From Candidatus Odyssella thessalonicensis (GTDB taxonomy: Bacteria; Pseudomonadota; Alphaproteobacteria; Bin65), in the NCBI GenBank assembly GCA_005240015.1, contig SBBV01000530.1:1-12381 (forward strand): DNA of 12,381 bases. Reading direction: 5' to 3'. The position numbers and the translations under genes were made by a program. Below are positions 1 through 6,494 of this stretch, piece by piece. A model generated the notes under the pieces. It had not been told where the DNA came from, did not search any database, and saw only the letters and a list, made by a program, of their open reading frames with translations. Positions within the stretch are counted from its first letter, which is position 1, and each line of letters begins with the position of its first letter.

Positions 1-2991
1 ACCTATGAGGGGGCCACGCCCGAGACCATCGACGCGCGGATCACGAGCATCCTCGAAAGCGCGGTCGCGCGCGTGCAGGGCGTCAACGCGATCTCCTCGC
101 AGTCCTCCTACGGCCTCTCGCGCATCACGATCGAGTTCACGGCCAAGACCGACTTGAACGTCGCCGCCAGCGACGTGCGCGAAGCGGTGGCGCGCATCAC
201 GCGGCGCCTGCCCGAGAAGGTGGAGGCGCCCACCGTCGTCAAGGCCGATGCCGACGCGACGCCGATCATGCAGCTCGCGATCTCCTCGCGCACGATGTCG
301 GTCGACGCGCTCACGCGCTTCGTCGAGGACCGCGTCGTGCAGCGTCTGACGGCGGTCAAGGGCGTCGCGGACGCCACGACCTACGGCACCCGTGCGCCGA
401 TCATCCGCGTCTCGGTCAACCAGGTGACGCTCGCGAGCCGCGGCCTCTCGATGCAGGACGTGGTCGCGGCGCTAGGACGCGCGGCGCTCGATACGCCCGC
501 CGGCACGCTCGAGAACCGCCAGCAATCGCTGCTCGTGCGCACCGAAGCGCCGGTCGCGACCGCGGCGGAAATCGCCGCACTCTATGTGAATGACGTCACG
601 CGCGTCGGCGACGTCGCCACCGTGCGCGCGGGCTCGGCCACGCCGAGCTCGACCGTGCGCCTCGGCGGCCAGCTCGCGATCGGCATCGGCATCCTGCGCC
701 AGGCGCAGTCCAACACGCTCGACATCTCGCAAGGCGTGCGCGCGGCCATCGCCGAGCTGCAGCGCGACCTGCCGCAGGGAACCACGATCTCGATCATCTC
801 GGACGATGCGGTGTTCGTCCGCGCCTCGCTCGAGGAGGTGATGGAGACGCTGTTCATCGCCACCGCCATCGTCATCCTCGTCATCTATCTCTTCCTCGCG
901 TCGGTGCGCGCGACGCTGATACCGGCGGTCACGATTCCGGTGTGCACGCTCGGCACCATCGCCGGCATCTGGCTCGCCGGCTTCTCGGTCAACGTCTTCA
1001 CGCTGTTCGCCTTGGTGCTCGCCACCGGCATGGTGGTCGACGACGCGATCGTCGTGCTCGAGAACATTGAGCGCCGGCGGCATCAGGGGCTCGGGCTGCG
1101 CGCGGCCGCGGTGCTCGGCACGCGCGAGGTGTTCTTCGCCGTGATCTCGACCACGGCCACGCTCGCCGCAGTGTTCATTCCGATCTCGTTCCTGCCCGGC
1201 ACCGCCGGCAAGATGTTTGCCGAGTTCGGCTTCGTGCTCGCTTTCGCGGTCACGATCTCGTCCTTCGTCGCACTCACGCTCTGCCCGGTGCTGGCAGCCA
1301 GGCTGCCCGAGTGGGGGAGATCGCGGAAGGAGCGCGCGCCGACCCTGTTCTCGCGCGCATGGGGCCGAGTCGGCGCGGCCGCGGGCGGCTTCTACAACAG
1401 CACGCTCGAATGGACGCTGCGCCTGCGCTTCCTCGTCATCGCGGGCGCCGCCGCATTCGCGGTCGTCGCGGTCACGATCTTCCTGGCGCTGCCGCAGGAG
1501 CTCACGCCGTCCGAGGACCGCGGCACGATCACGATCCAGGCGCGCGGCACGCAGGGCATCAACCTCGGCTACATGACCGAACAGGTCGCCAAGGTCGAGG
1601 AGATCCTGCAGGAATATGTCCGCTCCGGCGAAGTGACGAACGTGCTCTCCTTCGTCGGACGCGGCGGCACCAACGTGGCGCAGATCGTTGCGACCCTGGC
1701 GCCTTGGGAGAAGCGCAAGCGCAGCCAGCAGCAGATCCAGGCCGAGCTGCAGCGCCGCTTCCAGGCCGTGCCGGCGCTGCGCCTCTCGATGCGCGCCCCC
1801 AACAGCCTCGGCATCCGCGGCGCCGGCACCGGGCTGAACTTCGCGATCACCGGGGCCGACTACGCCGCCATGGCCGAGGCCGCGGAGAAGCTGGTGGCGG
1901 CGATGGCGCAGAGCCCGAACTTCACCGACCCGCAGCTCACCTACGATACGACGCAGCCGCAGTTGAACGTCAGCATCGACCGCGAGGCGGCGATCAAGCT
2001 CGGCATCGCGATCGACGCGATCACGACGCTCGTGCGCACGATGATCGACGAGTACACGGCGGCGCAGCTGTTCGTCGGCGACCGCATCATCGACGTCGTG
2101 CTCACCGCGGGCGGGCGGCCGATCAACGATCCCACCGACGTCGAGACGCTATTCATCAAGGCGCGCGACGGCCGCTTCATCCCGCTCGCCTCGGTGGTCG
2201 CGATCAAGGAGATCGCGGTGGCGCCGGCGCTCGGGCGCGAGAGCCAGCGCCGCGCCGTGCCGATGCGCGCCGGGCTCGCCGAGGGCTTCGCGATGTCGTC
2301 GGCCATCGCCGAGATGCGCGCCCTGGCGCGGCAGGTGCTGCCGCCGGGCATGGGCATCGTTCTGCTCGGCGAAGCCTACACGCTCGAGCAGGGCACGCAG
2401 AGCGGATTGATCGTGTTCGCGTTCGCGATCGTAATCGTGTTCCTGGTGCTGGCGGCGCAGTTCGAGAGCCTGGTGAGCGCCGCGGTCATCATGCTGACGG
2501 TGCCGTTCGGCCTCGCCGCCGCGGTCTACGCGATCCTGCTCACCGGCGGCTCGATCAACTATTACAGCCAGATCGGGCTCGTGCTCCTGGTCGGCATCAT
2601 CGCCAAGAACGGCATTCTCGTCGTCGAATTCGCCGATCAGCTGCGCGACCAGGGTCTGCCGGTGGCGCGCGCGATCCGCGAGGCGGCGCGCATCCGCCTG
2701 CGCCCGGTGATGATGACCATGATCTCGACCGTGATCGGCGGCCTGCCGCTCGTGCTCGCGTTCGGCGCCGGCGCCGAGGCGCGCGAGGCGCTCGGCTGGA
2801 TCGTGGTGGGCGGCTTGGGCTTTGCCACCATCTTCACGCTCTATCTCATTCCAGTGTTCTATTCGCTGCTCGCCGGCCTCGCCAAGCCGCGCGCCACGGA
2901 GGCGCAGGATCTCGAGGCCGAGCTCGCCGCCGCGTCGAGTGTCATGGACACGCGCGCTGACCGCCCTGCCGACGAGAGCACAGCGCGCTAG
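1..2991 (+). CDS. RND efflux permease, AcrB/MexF-like (HAE-1 type), 5' partial
   Basis: Inner-membrane proton-driven pump subunit of a tripartite multidrug efflux system. The reading frame is open from base 1 and 996 codons are visible to the TAG stop; the first visible residues (TYEGATPETIDARI) match the start of the first periplasmic porter domain, so about 60-70 N-terminal residues, including TM1, lie outside the window. A Met at base 73 is internal, not the start. Visible order: first periplasmic loop (about 1-280), TM2-TM6 (about 282-425), TM7 (about 478-497), second periplasmic loop, TM8-TM12 (from about 801), and a polar 35-residue cytoplasmic tail. Proton-relay residues are present: the Asp pair at 347-348 (GMVVDDAIVV), Lys869 (GIIAKNGILVVEF), Arg899 and Thr906 (RLRPVMMT), corresponding to AcrB D407/D408, K940, R971 and T978. 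The substrate cannot be read from the sequence. The adaptor and outer-membrane partners are not in the window and would be expected upstream. It is convergent with the minus-strand operon. Confidence 0.95.
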   Translation, partial: TYEGATPETIDARITSILESAVARVQGVNAISSQSSYGLSRITIEFTAKTDLNVAASDVREAVARITRRLPEKVEAPTVVKADADATPIMQLAISSRTMSVDALTRFVEDRVVQRLTAVKGVADATTYGTRAPIIRVSVNQVTLASRGLSMQDVVAALGRAALDTPAGTLENRQQSLLVRTEAPVATAAEIAALYVNDVTRVGDVATVRAGSATPSSTVRLGGQLAIGIGILRQAQSNTLDISQGVRAAIAELQRDLPQGTTISIISDDAVFVRASLEEVMETLFIATAIVILVIYLFLASVRATLIPAVTIPVCTLGTIAGIWLAGFSVNVFTLFALVLATGMVVDDAIVVLENIERRRHQGLGLRAAAVLGTREVFFAVISTTATLAAVFIPISFLPGTAGKMFAEFGFVLAFAVTISSFVALTLCPVLAARLPEWGRSRKERAPTLFSRAWGRVGAAAGGFYNSTLEWTLRLRFLVIAGAAAFAVVAVTIFLALPQELTPSEDRGTITIQARGTQGINLGYMTEQVAKVEEILQEYVRSGEVTNVLSFVGRGGTNVAQIVATLAPWEKRKRSQQQIQAELQRRFQAVPALRLSMRAPNSLGIRGAGTGLNFAITGADYAAMAEAAEKLVAAMAQSPNFTDPQLTYDTTQPQLNVSIDREAAIKLGIAIDAITTLVRTMIDEYTAAQLFVGDRIIDVVLTAGGRPINDPTDVETLFIKARDGRFIPLASVVAIKEIAVAPALGRESQRRAVPMRAGLAEGFAMSSAIAEMRALARQVLPPGMGIVLLGEAYTLEQGTQSGLIVFAFAIVIVFLVLAAQFESLVSAAVIMLTVPFGLAAAVYAILLTGGSINYYSQIGLVLLVGIIAKNGILVVEFADQLRDQGLPVARAIREAARIRLRPVMMTMISTVIGGLPLVLAFGAGAEAREALGWIVVGGLGFATIFTLYLIPVFYSLLAGLAKPRATEAQDLEAELAAASSVMDTRADRPADESTAR

Positions 2992-3000
2992 ACCCGCGCC

Positions 3001-3231
3001 TCAGTGAAACGAGAAGTATGTCGACTGCACCAGCCAGAAGGCGATCGCGAACAGCACCGCCGCGATGCCGGTTGTGATCCCGGCCTTCAGCCAGAGCCGC
3101 GGTTTCGCCGGCGCCCCGGCATCATGACCCAACGCCTCGTCGCCGGCGCGGCGGATGCCCCAGGGCAGGACGGCGAAGAACACCATCCACCAGATGATGA
3201 CGAAGAGGATGATGGCGGACGTCCACGTCAT
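3001..3231 (-). CDS. DUF1467 family small membrane protein
   Basis: A 76-residue protein of unknown function. Two hydrophobic segments are visible, about residues 5-23 (AIILFVIIWWMVFFAVLP) and 48-68, separated by a charged, Ala/Pro-rich loop; this N-terminal pattern followed by a second helix is that of the DUF1467 family, which in alphaproteobacteria commonly follows mce and precedes proS. I chose the ATG at 3231 because family members start directly with this helix; the frame stays open further upstream only through the palindromic repeat (3263-3365), and that extension would encode repeat-derived peptide. No good Shine-Dalgarno sequence is seen in front of the ATG. It is the last gene of the minus-strand operon; the stop is 9 bp from the stop of the convergent RND gene. 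Family assignment is from recalled similarity and gene order; function is unknown. Confidence 0.8.
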   Translation of the reverse strand: MTWTSAIILFVIIWWMVFFAVLPWGIRRAGDEALGHDAGAPAKPRLWLKAGITTGIAAVLFAIAFWLVQSTYFSFH

Positions 3232-3262
3232 CGGTTGCCGCCGGCGTCCAAGCCACCCAACC

Positions 3263-3365
3263 TTGTCGTCCCCGCGAAAGCGGGGACACACGGTGCCGCC
3301 GCCTCGGCATACGCGCGGACGATGTGCGGCGGAGATATAGGTCCCCGCTTGCGCGGGGACGACAA
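3263..3365. repeat. Palindromic intergenic element with two inverted 25-bp hairpin arms
   Basis: The left arm (3263-3287) and the reverse complement of the right arm (3341-3365) agree at 24 of 25 positions. Each arm is TTGTC followed by a perfect 8-bp hairpin, GTCCCCGC/GCGGGGAC. The loop is GAAA in the left arm on the plus strand and GCAA in the right arm on the minus strand, both GNRA loops. The 53-bp spacer contains a further 7-bp complementary pair (3296-3302 with 3326-3332), so the whole 103 bp could fold into one extended cruciform or RNA stem. It fills most of the 162 bp between mce and the DUF1467 gene. No T-tract follows either hairpin on the minus strand, so it does not look like a simple terminator. 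The peptide it encodes in its various frames (VVPAKAGTH, RLRGDD) is a familiar false-protein signature of dispersed alphaproteobacterial repeats; that link is from memory. Confidence 0.85.
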
Positions 3366-3393
3366 CGGAGGGAGGCGGTTGCACACGAAGATC

Positions 3394-3810
3394 CTAAGCC
3401 TGCTCGATCTCGACCAGCGTGCCGCAGAAATCCTTGGGGTGCAGGAAGAGTACGGGCTTGTCGTGCGCGCCGATTTTGGGCTCGCCGTCGCCGAGGACGC
3501 GGGCGCCGTCCGCCTTGAGCTTGTCGCGTGCGGCCAGGATGTCGTCCACCTCGAAGCAAACGTGGTGCATGCCGCCCGCCGGGTTGCTCGCCAGGAACTT
3601 GGCGACCGGAGAATTTTCTCCAAGCGGATGAAGCAGTTCGATCTTGGTGTTGGGAAGCTCCACGAAGACGGTAGTGACGCCGTGCGCGGGCATGTCGACG
3701 GGCGCCGAAACCCTCGCGCCAAGGACGTCGCGGTAGATGCGGCTCGCCGCTTTCAAATCCGGAACCACAATGGCAACGTGGTTGAGACGCCCGATCATAG
3801 GCTTACCCAT
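3394..3810 (-). CDS. mce: Methylmalonyl-CoA epimerase (VOC superfamily)
   Basis: Interconverts (2S)- and (2R)-methylmalonyl-CoA, linking biotin-dependent propionyl-CoA carboxylase to B12-dependent methylmalonyl-CoA mutase in the cytoplasm. The protein is 138 residues, the usual size, and shows the two beta-alpha-beta-beta-beta modules of the vicinal oxygen chelate fold. Likely metal ligands and signature stretches: His11 in RLNHVAIVVPDL, the strand NTKIELLHPLGE (53-65), the His pair 82-83 in GMHHVCFEVDD, and Glu134 in TLVEIEQ; C-terminal FLHPKDFCGTLVEIEQ is typical of this family rather than of glyoxalase I. Two starts are possible: ATG at 3810 (used here) or ATG at 3798, giving MIGRLNHV, which matches the usual start of relatives; neither has a strong ribosome binding site. 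It lies 18 bp after rnj in the same orientation. The old annotation 'lactoylglutathione lyase' would be less likely. Confidence 0.9.
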   Translation of the reverse strand: MGKPMIGRLNHVAIVVPDLKAASRIYRDVLGARVSAPVDMPAHGVTTVFVELPNTKIELLHPLGENSPVAKFLASNPAGGMHHVCFEVDDILAARDKLKADGARVLGDGEPKIGAHDKPVLFLHPKDFCGTLVEIEQA

Positions 3811-3828
3811 GTATTCTGAGGATTTACT

Positions 3829-5502
3829 CTATACGCGTACGACGTGTACGGCCGTCGCCGGTTTTTTGCCCTTCGTCTCCATGAGCGTACGCCGGATCGC
3901 GCGGTAGGCCGCCTCCTCGACCGCGCCATCGTCGCCGCGCTGCTGCCCGGAGAGCTTGCCCAGCGCCTCCTCGATCGCGTCGATGAGCGCGTCCTCGAGC
4001 TCGCGCTCGTCGCCCTCTTCGGCCAAGCCGTGCAGCGTCAGCTGTGGATCGGCCGCGAGTCGGCCCTTCCGGTCGAGCACCACGGTGGCCACGGCCGAGC
4101 CGTTGTAGAGCATGCGCTTGCGTTCTTTGATCACCGCGCCGTCGAGCATCACGAGCTGCGTGCCGTCGAGCACCAGGCGCCCATAGGGAACCTCATCGAC
4201 GATCTCGGGCCGCCCCGGCGCCAGCCGCACCATCTGCCCGTTGGTGGCGACGATGGTGTTGGGAATCTGCAAGGATTGGCCGAGCTTCTCGTGCTCCATC
4301 ATGTGGCGCGCCTCGCCGTGCACCGGCACCAGGATACGCGGGCGAATCCATTGGTACATCTGCGCGAGCTCGTCGCGGGCCGGATGGCCGGAGACGTGGA
4401 CGAAGTGGTCCTTCTCCGTCACCACTTCGGCGCCGAGGATCGCCAGCGCGTCGTGCAGGCGGTTGATGGCGCGCTCGTTGCCCGGAATGATGCGCGAGGA
4501 GAAGATCACGACGTCGCCCGGCTCGAGCGACACGTTGGGGTGCGAGCCGGCGGCGATGCGCGCCAGCGCCGCGCGCGGCTCGCCCTGGCTGCCGGTGGCG
4601 GCCATCAGCACGCGCTCGCGCGGCAGCTCGGCCGCTTCCTGCTCGGAGAGGAACGGCGGGATATCGCGCAGATAGCCGGTTTCCTTCGCCGCCTCGTAGA
4701 TGCGCCAGAGCGATCGGCCGACCAGCGCCGCGTGGCGCTTCGTCGCCTTGGCGACCTCCGCCACCGTCTCGAGCCGCGCCACGTTGCTGGCGAAGCAGGC
4801 GATGACCACGCGTTTCTCGTAGCGCTTGACCAGCTCGATGAGGCTCGCGCGCACCTCCGCCTCGGAGCCGGCGACGCCGGCGCGGAACACGTTCGTGGAA
4901 TCGCCGACGCAGGCGAGCACGCCTTCCTCGCCGATCTTCCGCAGCTGCGCCTCGTCGACCGGCTGGCCGATGAGCGGCGTGGGATCGAGCTTCCAGTCGC
5001 CGGTGTGGAAGATCGTGCCGGCCGGCGTGCGGATCAGCAGCGCATTGGGCTCCGGGATCGAATGGGTGAGCGTCACCATCTCGATGTCCCAGAAGCTGCC
5101 GACCTTGAAGCGCGTGCCGGGCTTCAAGATATTGATGCGCGCCTCGTCCTCGAGCCCCACGTCCTGCAATTTCCGCTTGAGCACCGCGGCGGTGAACGGC
5201 GTCGCCCACATCGGGCATTGCAGCCGTTCCCAGAGATAGGGCACCGCGCCGATGTGATCTTCGTGGGCATGGGTGAGCACGAGGCCGTCGAGATCGGAGG
5301 CGCGGTCGACGATCCAGCCCGGGTCGGGCATCAGCACGTCGACGCCGGGGATCTGCTCGTCGGCGAAGGTGACGCCGCAATCGACCATGAGCCAGCGGCC
5401 GCGATAGCCGAACAGGTTCATGTTCATGCCGATCTCGCCCGCCCCGCCGAGCGGGAGGAACAGAAGCTCGTCGCTGTTCGCTGGCTTCGCGCGCGCGTCC
5501 AT
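3829..5502 (-). CDS. rnj: Ribonuclease J
   Basis: Metallo-beta-lactamase/beta-CASP ribonuclease with 5'-to-3' exonuclease and endonuclease activity, used in RNA maturation and turnover in alphaproteobacteria. The protein is 557 residues, normal for RNase J. Zinc-site motifs are intact: THAHEDH at 77-83 (His78, His80, Asp82, His83), His147 (LTHSIPEPNA), FHTGDW with His166 and Asp169, and the beta-CASP/lactamase motifs HVSGH (His368-373) and VPVHGE (His395). The N-terminal LPLGGAGEIGMN is diagnostic. The C-terminal domain (about 450-557) is present. The ATG start shares its A with the coaX stop (TGATG, 5500-5504), with a weak GGAA about 9 nt upstream inside coaX, so it is probably translated by coupling with coaX. 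mce follows after 18 bp. Confidence 0.97.
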   Translation of the reverse strand: MDARAKPANSDELLFLPLGGAGEIGMNMNLFGYRGRWLMVDCGVTFADEQIPGVDVLMPDPGWIVDRASDLDGLVLTHAHEDHIGAVPYLWERLQCPMWATPFTAAVLKRKLQDVGLEDEARINILKPGTRFKVGSFWDIEMVTLTHSIPEPNALLIRTPAGTIFHTGDWKLDPTPLIGQPVDEAQLRKIGEEGVLACVGDSTNVFRAGVAGSEAEVRASLIELVKRYEKRVVIACFASNVARLETVAEVAKATKRHAALVGRSLWRIYEAAKETGYLRDIPPFLSEQEAAELPRERVLMAATGSQGEPRAALARIAAGSHPNVSLEPGDVVIFSSRIIPGNERAINRLHDALAILGAEVVTEKDHFVHVSGHPARDELAQMYQWIRPRILVPVHGEARHMMEHEKLGQSLQIPNTIVATNGQMVRLAPGRPEIVDEVPYGRLVLDGTQLVMLDGAVIKERKRMLYNGSAVATVVLDRKGRLAADPQLTLHGLAEEGDERELEDALIDAIEEALGKLSGQQRGDDGAVEEAAYRAIRRTLMETKGKKPATAVHVVRV

Positions 5503-6272
5503 CAGCGCTTGTTCCGGTGATAGATGTCGGCGATGCCGCGCAGGGTGAGATCGGGGTCGAGATGCTCGATCGCCGGGCAGCCGGCCGCGATCAGCGGCAC
5601 GAGCCCGCCGGTGCCGATGACGGTCAGGCGCCCGCCCTGCTCCTTCTGGATGCGATCAAGGAGTCCTTCGATCAAGCCGATATAACCCCAGTAGATTCCC
5701 GATTGCATGGCGCCGACCGTGCCGCGCCCGATGACCCGCGCCGGGCGGCGGATCTCGATGCGCGGCAGCTTGGCGGCGCCCATATATAACGCTTCGAACG
5801 CAATGTTTATGCCGGGCGAGATCACGCCGCCGACATAGTTGCCCTCGCCGTCGAGCACGTCGAAGGTGGTGGCGGTGCCGAGGTCGACCACGACCGCCGG
5901 CATCTTGTAGCGCGATTTGGCGGCGACCGCGTTGGCGATGCGGTCGGCGCCCGCCTCCTCGGGCCGGTCGATCAGGATCTTCAAGCCGTAGTCGAGCTGG
6001 GGATCGCCGACCACGAGCGGCTCGCCGCCGAAATAGCGCTGGCAGAGGCTCTTCAGGTTGAAGCTCGCCTGCGGCACGACGTTGGAGAGGATGGCGCCGT
6101 TGATGTGCTTTCGCTCCAAACCCTCGAGCGCCATCAGCTGCGTCAGCCACACCATGTATTCGTCGGCGGTGCGGTGGGACTGCGTCGAGATGCGCCAGCT
6201 CCCGCGCTTGTCCGCACCGTCGAACACCGCGAACACGGTGTTGGTGTTGTTCGAATTGATGACGAGGAGCAT
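5502..6272 (-). CDS. coaX: Type III pantothenate kinase (variant N-terminal motif)
   Basis: Phosphorylates pantothenate, the first step of CoA synthesis, as an ASKHA-fold cytoplasmic enzyme that typically needs a monovalent cation and is not inhibited by CoA. The protein is 256 residues, the usual length. Family motifs seen: RTADEY (34-39), GADR at 108-111 with the presumed catalytic base Asp110, VVDLGTATTFDVLD (128-141), GGVISPGI (148-155) and TVIGTGGLVPLI near the C-terminus. Odd point: the first motif, normally DxGNT, reads NSNNT here (residues 6-10, IN-S-NN-TNT), so the conserved Asp6 and Gly8 are both Asn; the codons are clear AAT and AAC. Context supports the role: it sits between birA and rnj as in other alphaproteobacteria. 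The ATG at 6272 has a GGGGA ribosome-binding sequence 6 nt upstream, just outside the hairpin element, and its stop overlaps the rnj start. Confidence 0.94.
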   Translation of the reverse strand: MLLVINSNNTNTVFAVFDGADKRGSWRISTQSHRTADEYMVWLTQLMALEGLERKHINGAILSNVVPQASFNLKSLCQRYFGGEPLVVGDPQLDYGLKILIDRPEEAGADRIANAVAAKSRYKMPAVVVDLGTATTFDVLDGEGNYVGGVISPGINIAFEALYMGAAKLPRIEIRRPARVIGRGTVGAMQSGIYWGYIGLIEGLLDRIQKEQGGRLTVIGTGGLVPLIAAGCPAIEHLDPDLTLRGIADIYHRNKR

Positions 6273-6278
6273 CAGGTG

Positions 6279-6283
6279 TCCCC
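6279..6283 (-). promoter_or_regulatory. Ribosome binding site of coaX
   Basis: On the minus strand the sequence TGGGGACACCTG precedes the coaX ATG, with GGGGA placed 6 nt before it. It lies just outside the last hairpin of the 6286-6494 element (2 nt gap), so folding of that hairpin could affect ribosome access. This is read directly from the sequence; its activity is inferred. Confidence 0.5.
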
Positions 6284-6285
6284 AA

Positions 6286-6494
6286 GAACCCCGAAGGGGT
6301 TCAGCCCCAGTGCCCAGGGTTGCCGCGCAGCGGCTACCCTGGGAATTGAACGATCCAAGGATTCAACCCCGAAGGGGTTGTGGCACGCACGCACGGCCAC
6401 AACCCCTACGGGGTTGAACCTGTCGGCCGCGTTTTTCCCAGGGTAGCGGCTTCGCCGCAACCCTGGGCTTTGGGCCGGAACCGCTTCGCGGTTC
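6286..6494. repeat. Mirror-symmetric array of six hairpins (two inverted 95-bp arms)
   Basis: Six perfect or near-perfect palindromes in mirror order. Left arm: A 6286-6302 (7-bp stem GAACCCC, loop GAA), B 6313-6343 (8-bp CCCAGGGT stem, a T:T mismatch, 5-bp GCCGC stem, loop GCA), C 6364-6380 (7-bp CAACCCC stem, loop GAA). Right arm: D 6400-6416 (same CAACCCC stem, loop TAC), E 6437-6467 (as B in inverse, loop TTC), F 6478-6494 (7-bp GAACCGC stem, loop TTC). Spacings mirror exactly: 10 and 20 bp in both arms around a 19-bp centre (6381-6399). C and D extend to a 23-bp inverted repeat with one mismatch (6362-6384 and 6396-6418). Between arms the spacers are diverged (about half identical) while the stems are kept, with paired compensatory changes in A/F and B/E. 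No T-tract terminator is evident. It fills the whole birA-coaX gap. It resembles REP/BIME-type elements in layout; the family is not identified. Confidence 0.92.

Noticed and set aside
1311..2960. 549-codon plus-strand frame inside the RND gene
   Set aside because: It is the +1 shifted reading of the RND permease; the product is Arg/Ala/Gly-rich with no motifs, and the RND frame has all its conserved residues.
2983..2999. Weak GCGCG...CGCGC inverted repeat at the convergent gene ends as a terminator
   Set aside because: Only 5 bp long in a GC-rich background, with no T-tract on either strand.
3232..3384. N-terminal extension of the DUF1467 protein to 127 residues
   Set aside because: The extra residues are translated from the palindromic repeat (VVPAQAGT, RFRGDD type strings), not a conserved protein segment.
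3844..5520. 558-codon plus-strand open frame lying opposite rnj
   Set aside because: It is the antisense shadow of rnj in a GC-rich genome; the product is rich in Arg, His, Asp and Ala with no recognisable domain, while the minus strand encodes a full RNase J.
6286..6494. CRISPR-like array or riboswitch between birA and coaX
   Set aside because: The repeats are inverted hairpins in mirror order, not direct repeats with unique spacers, and no known riboswitch core for biotin, pantothenate or CoA is recognisable.
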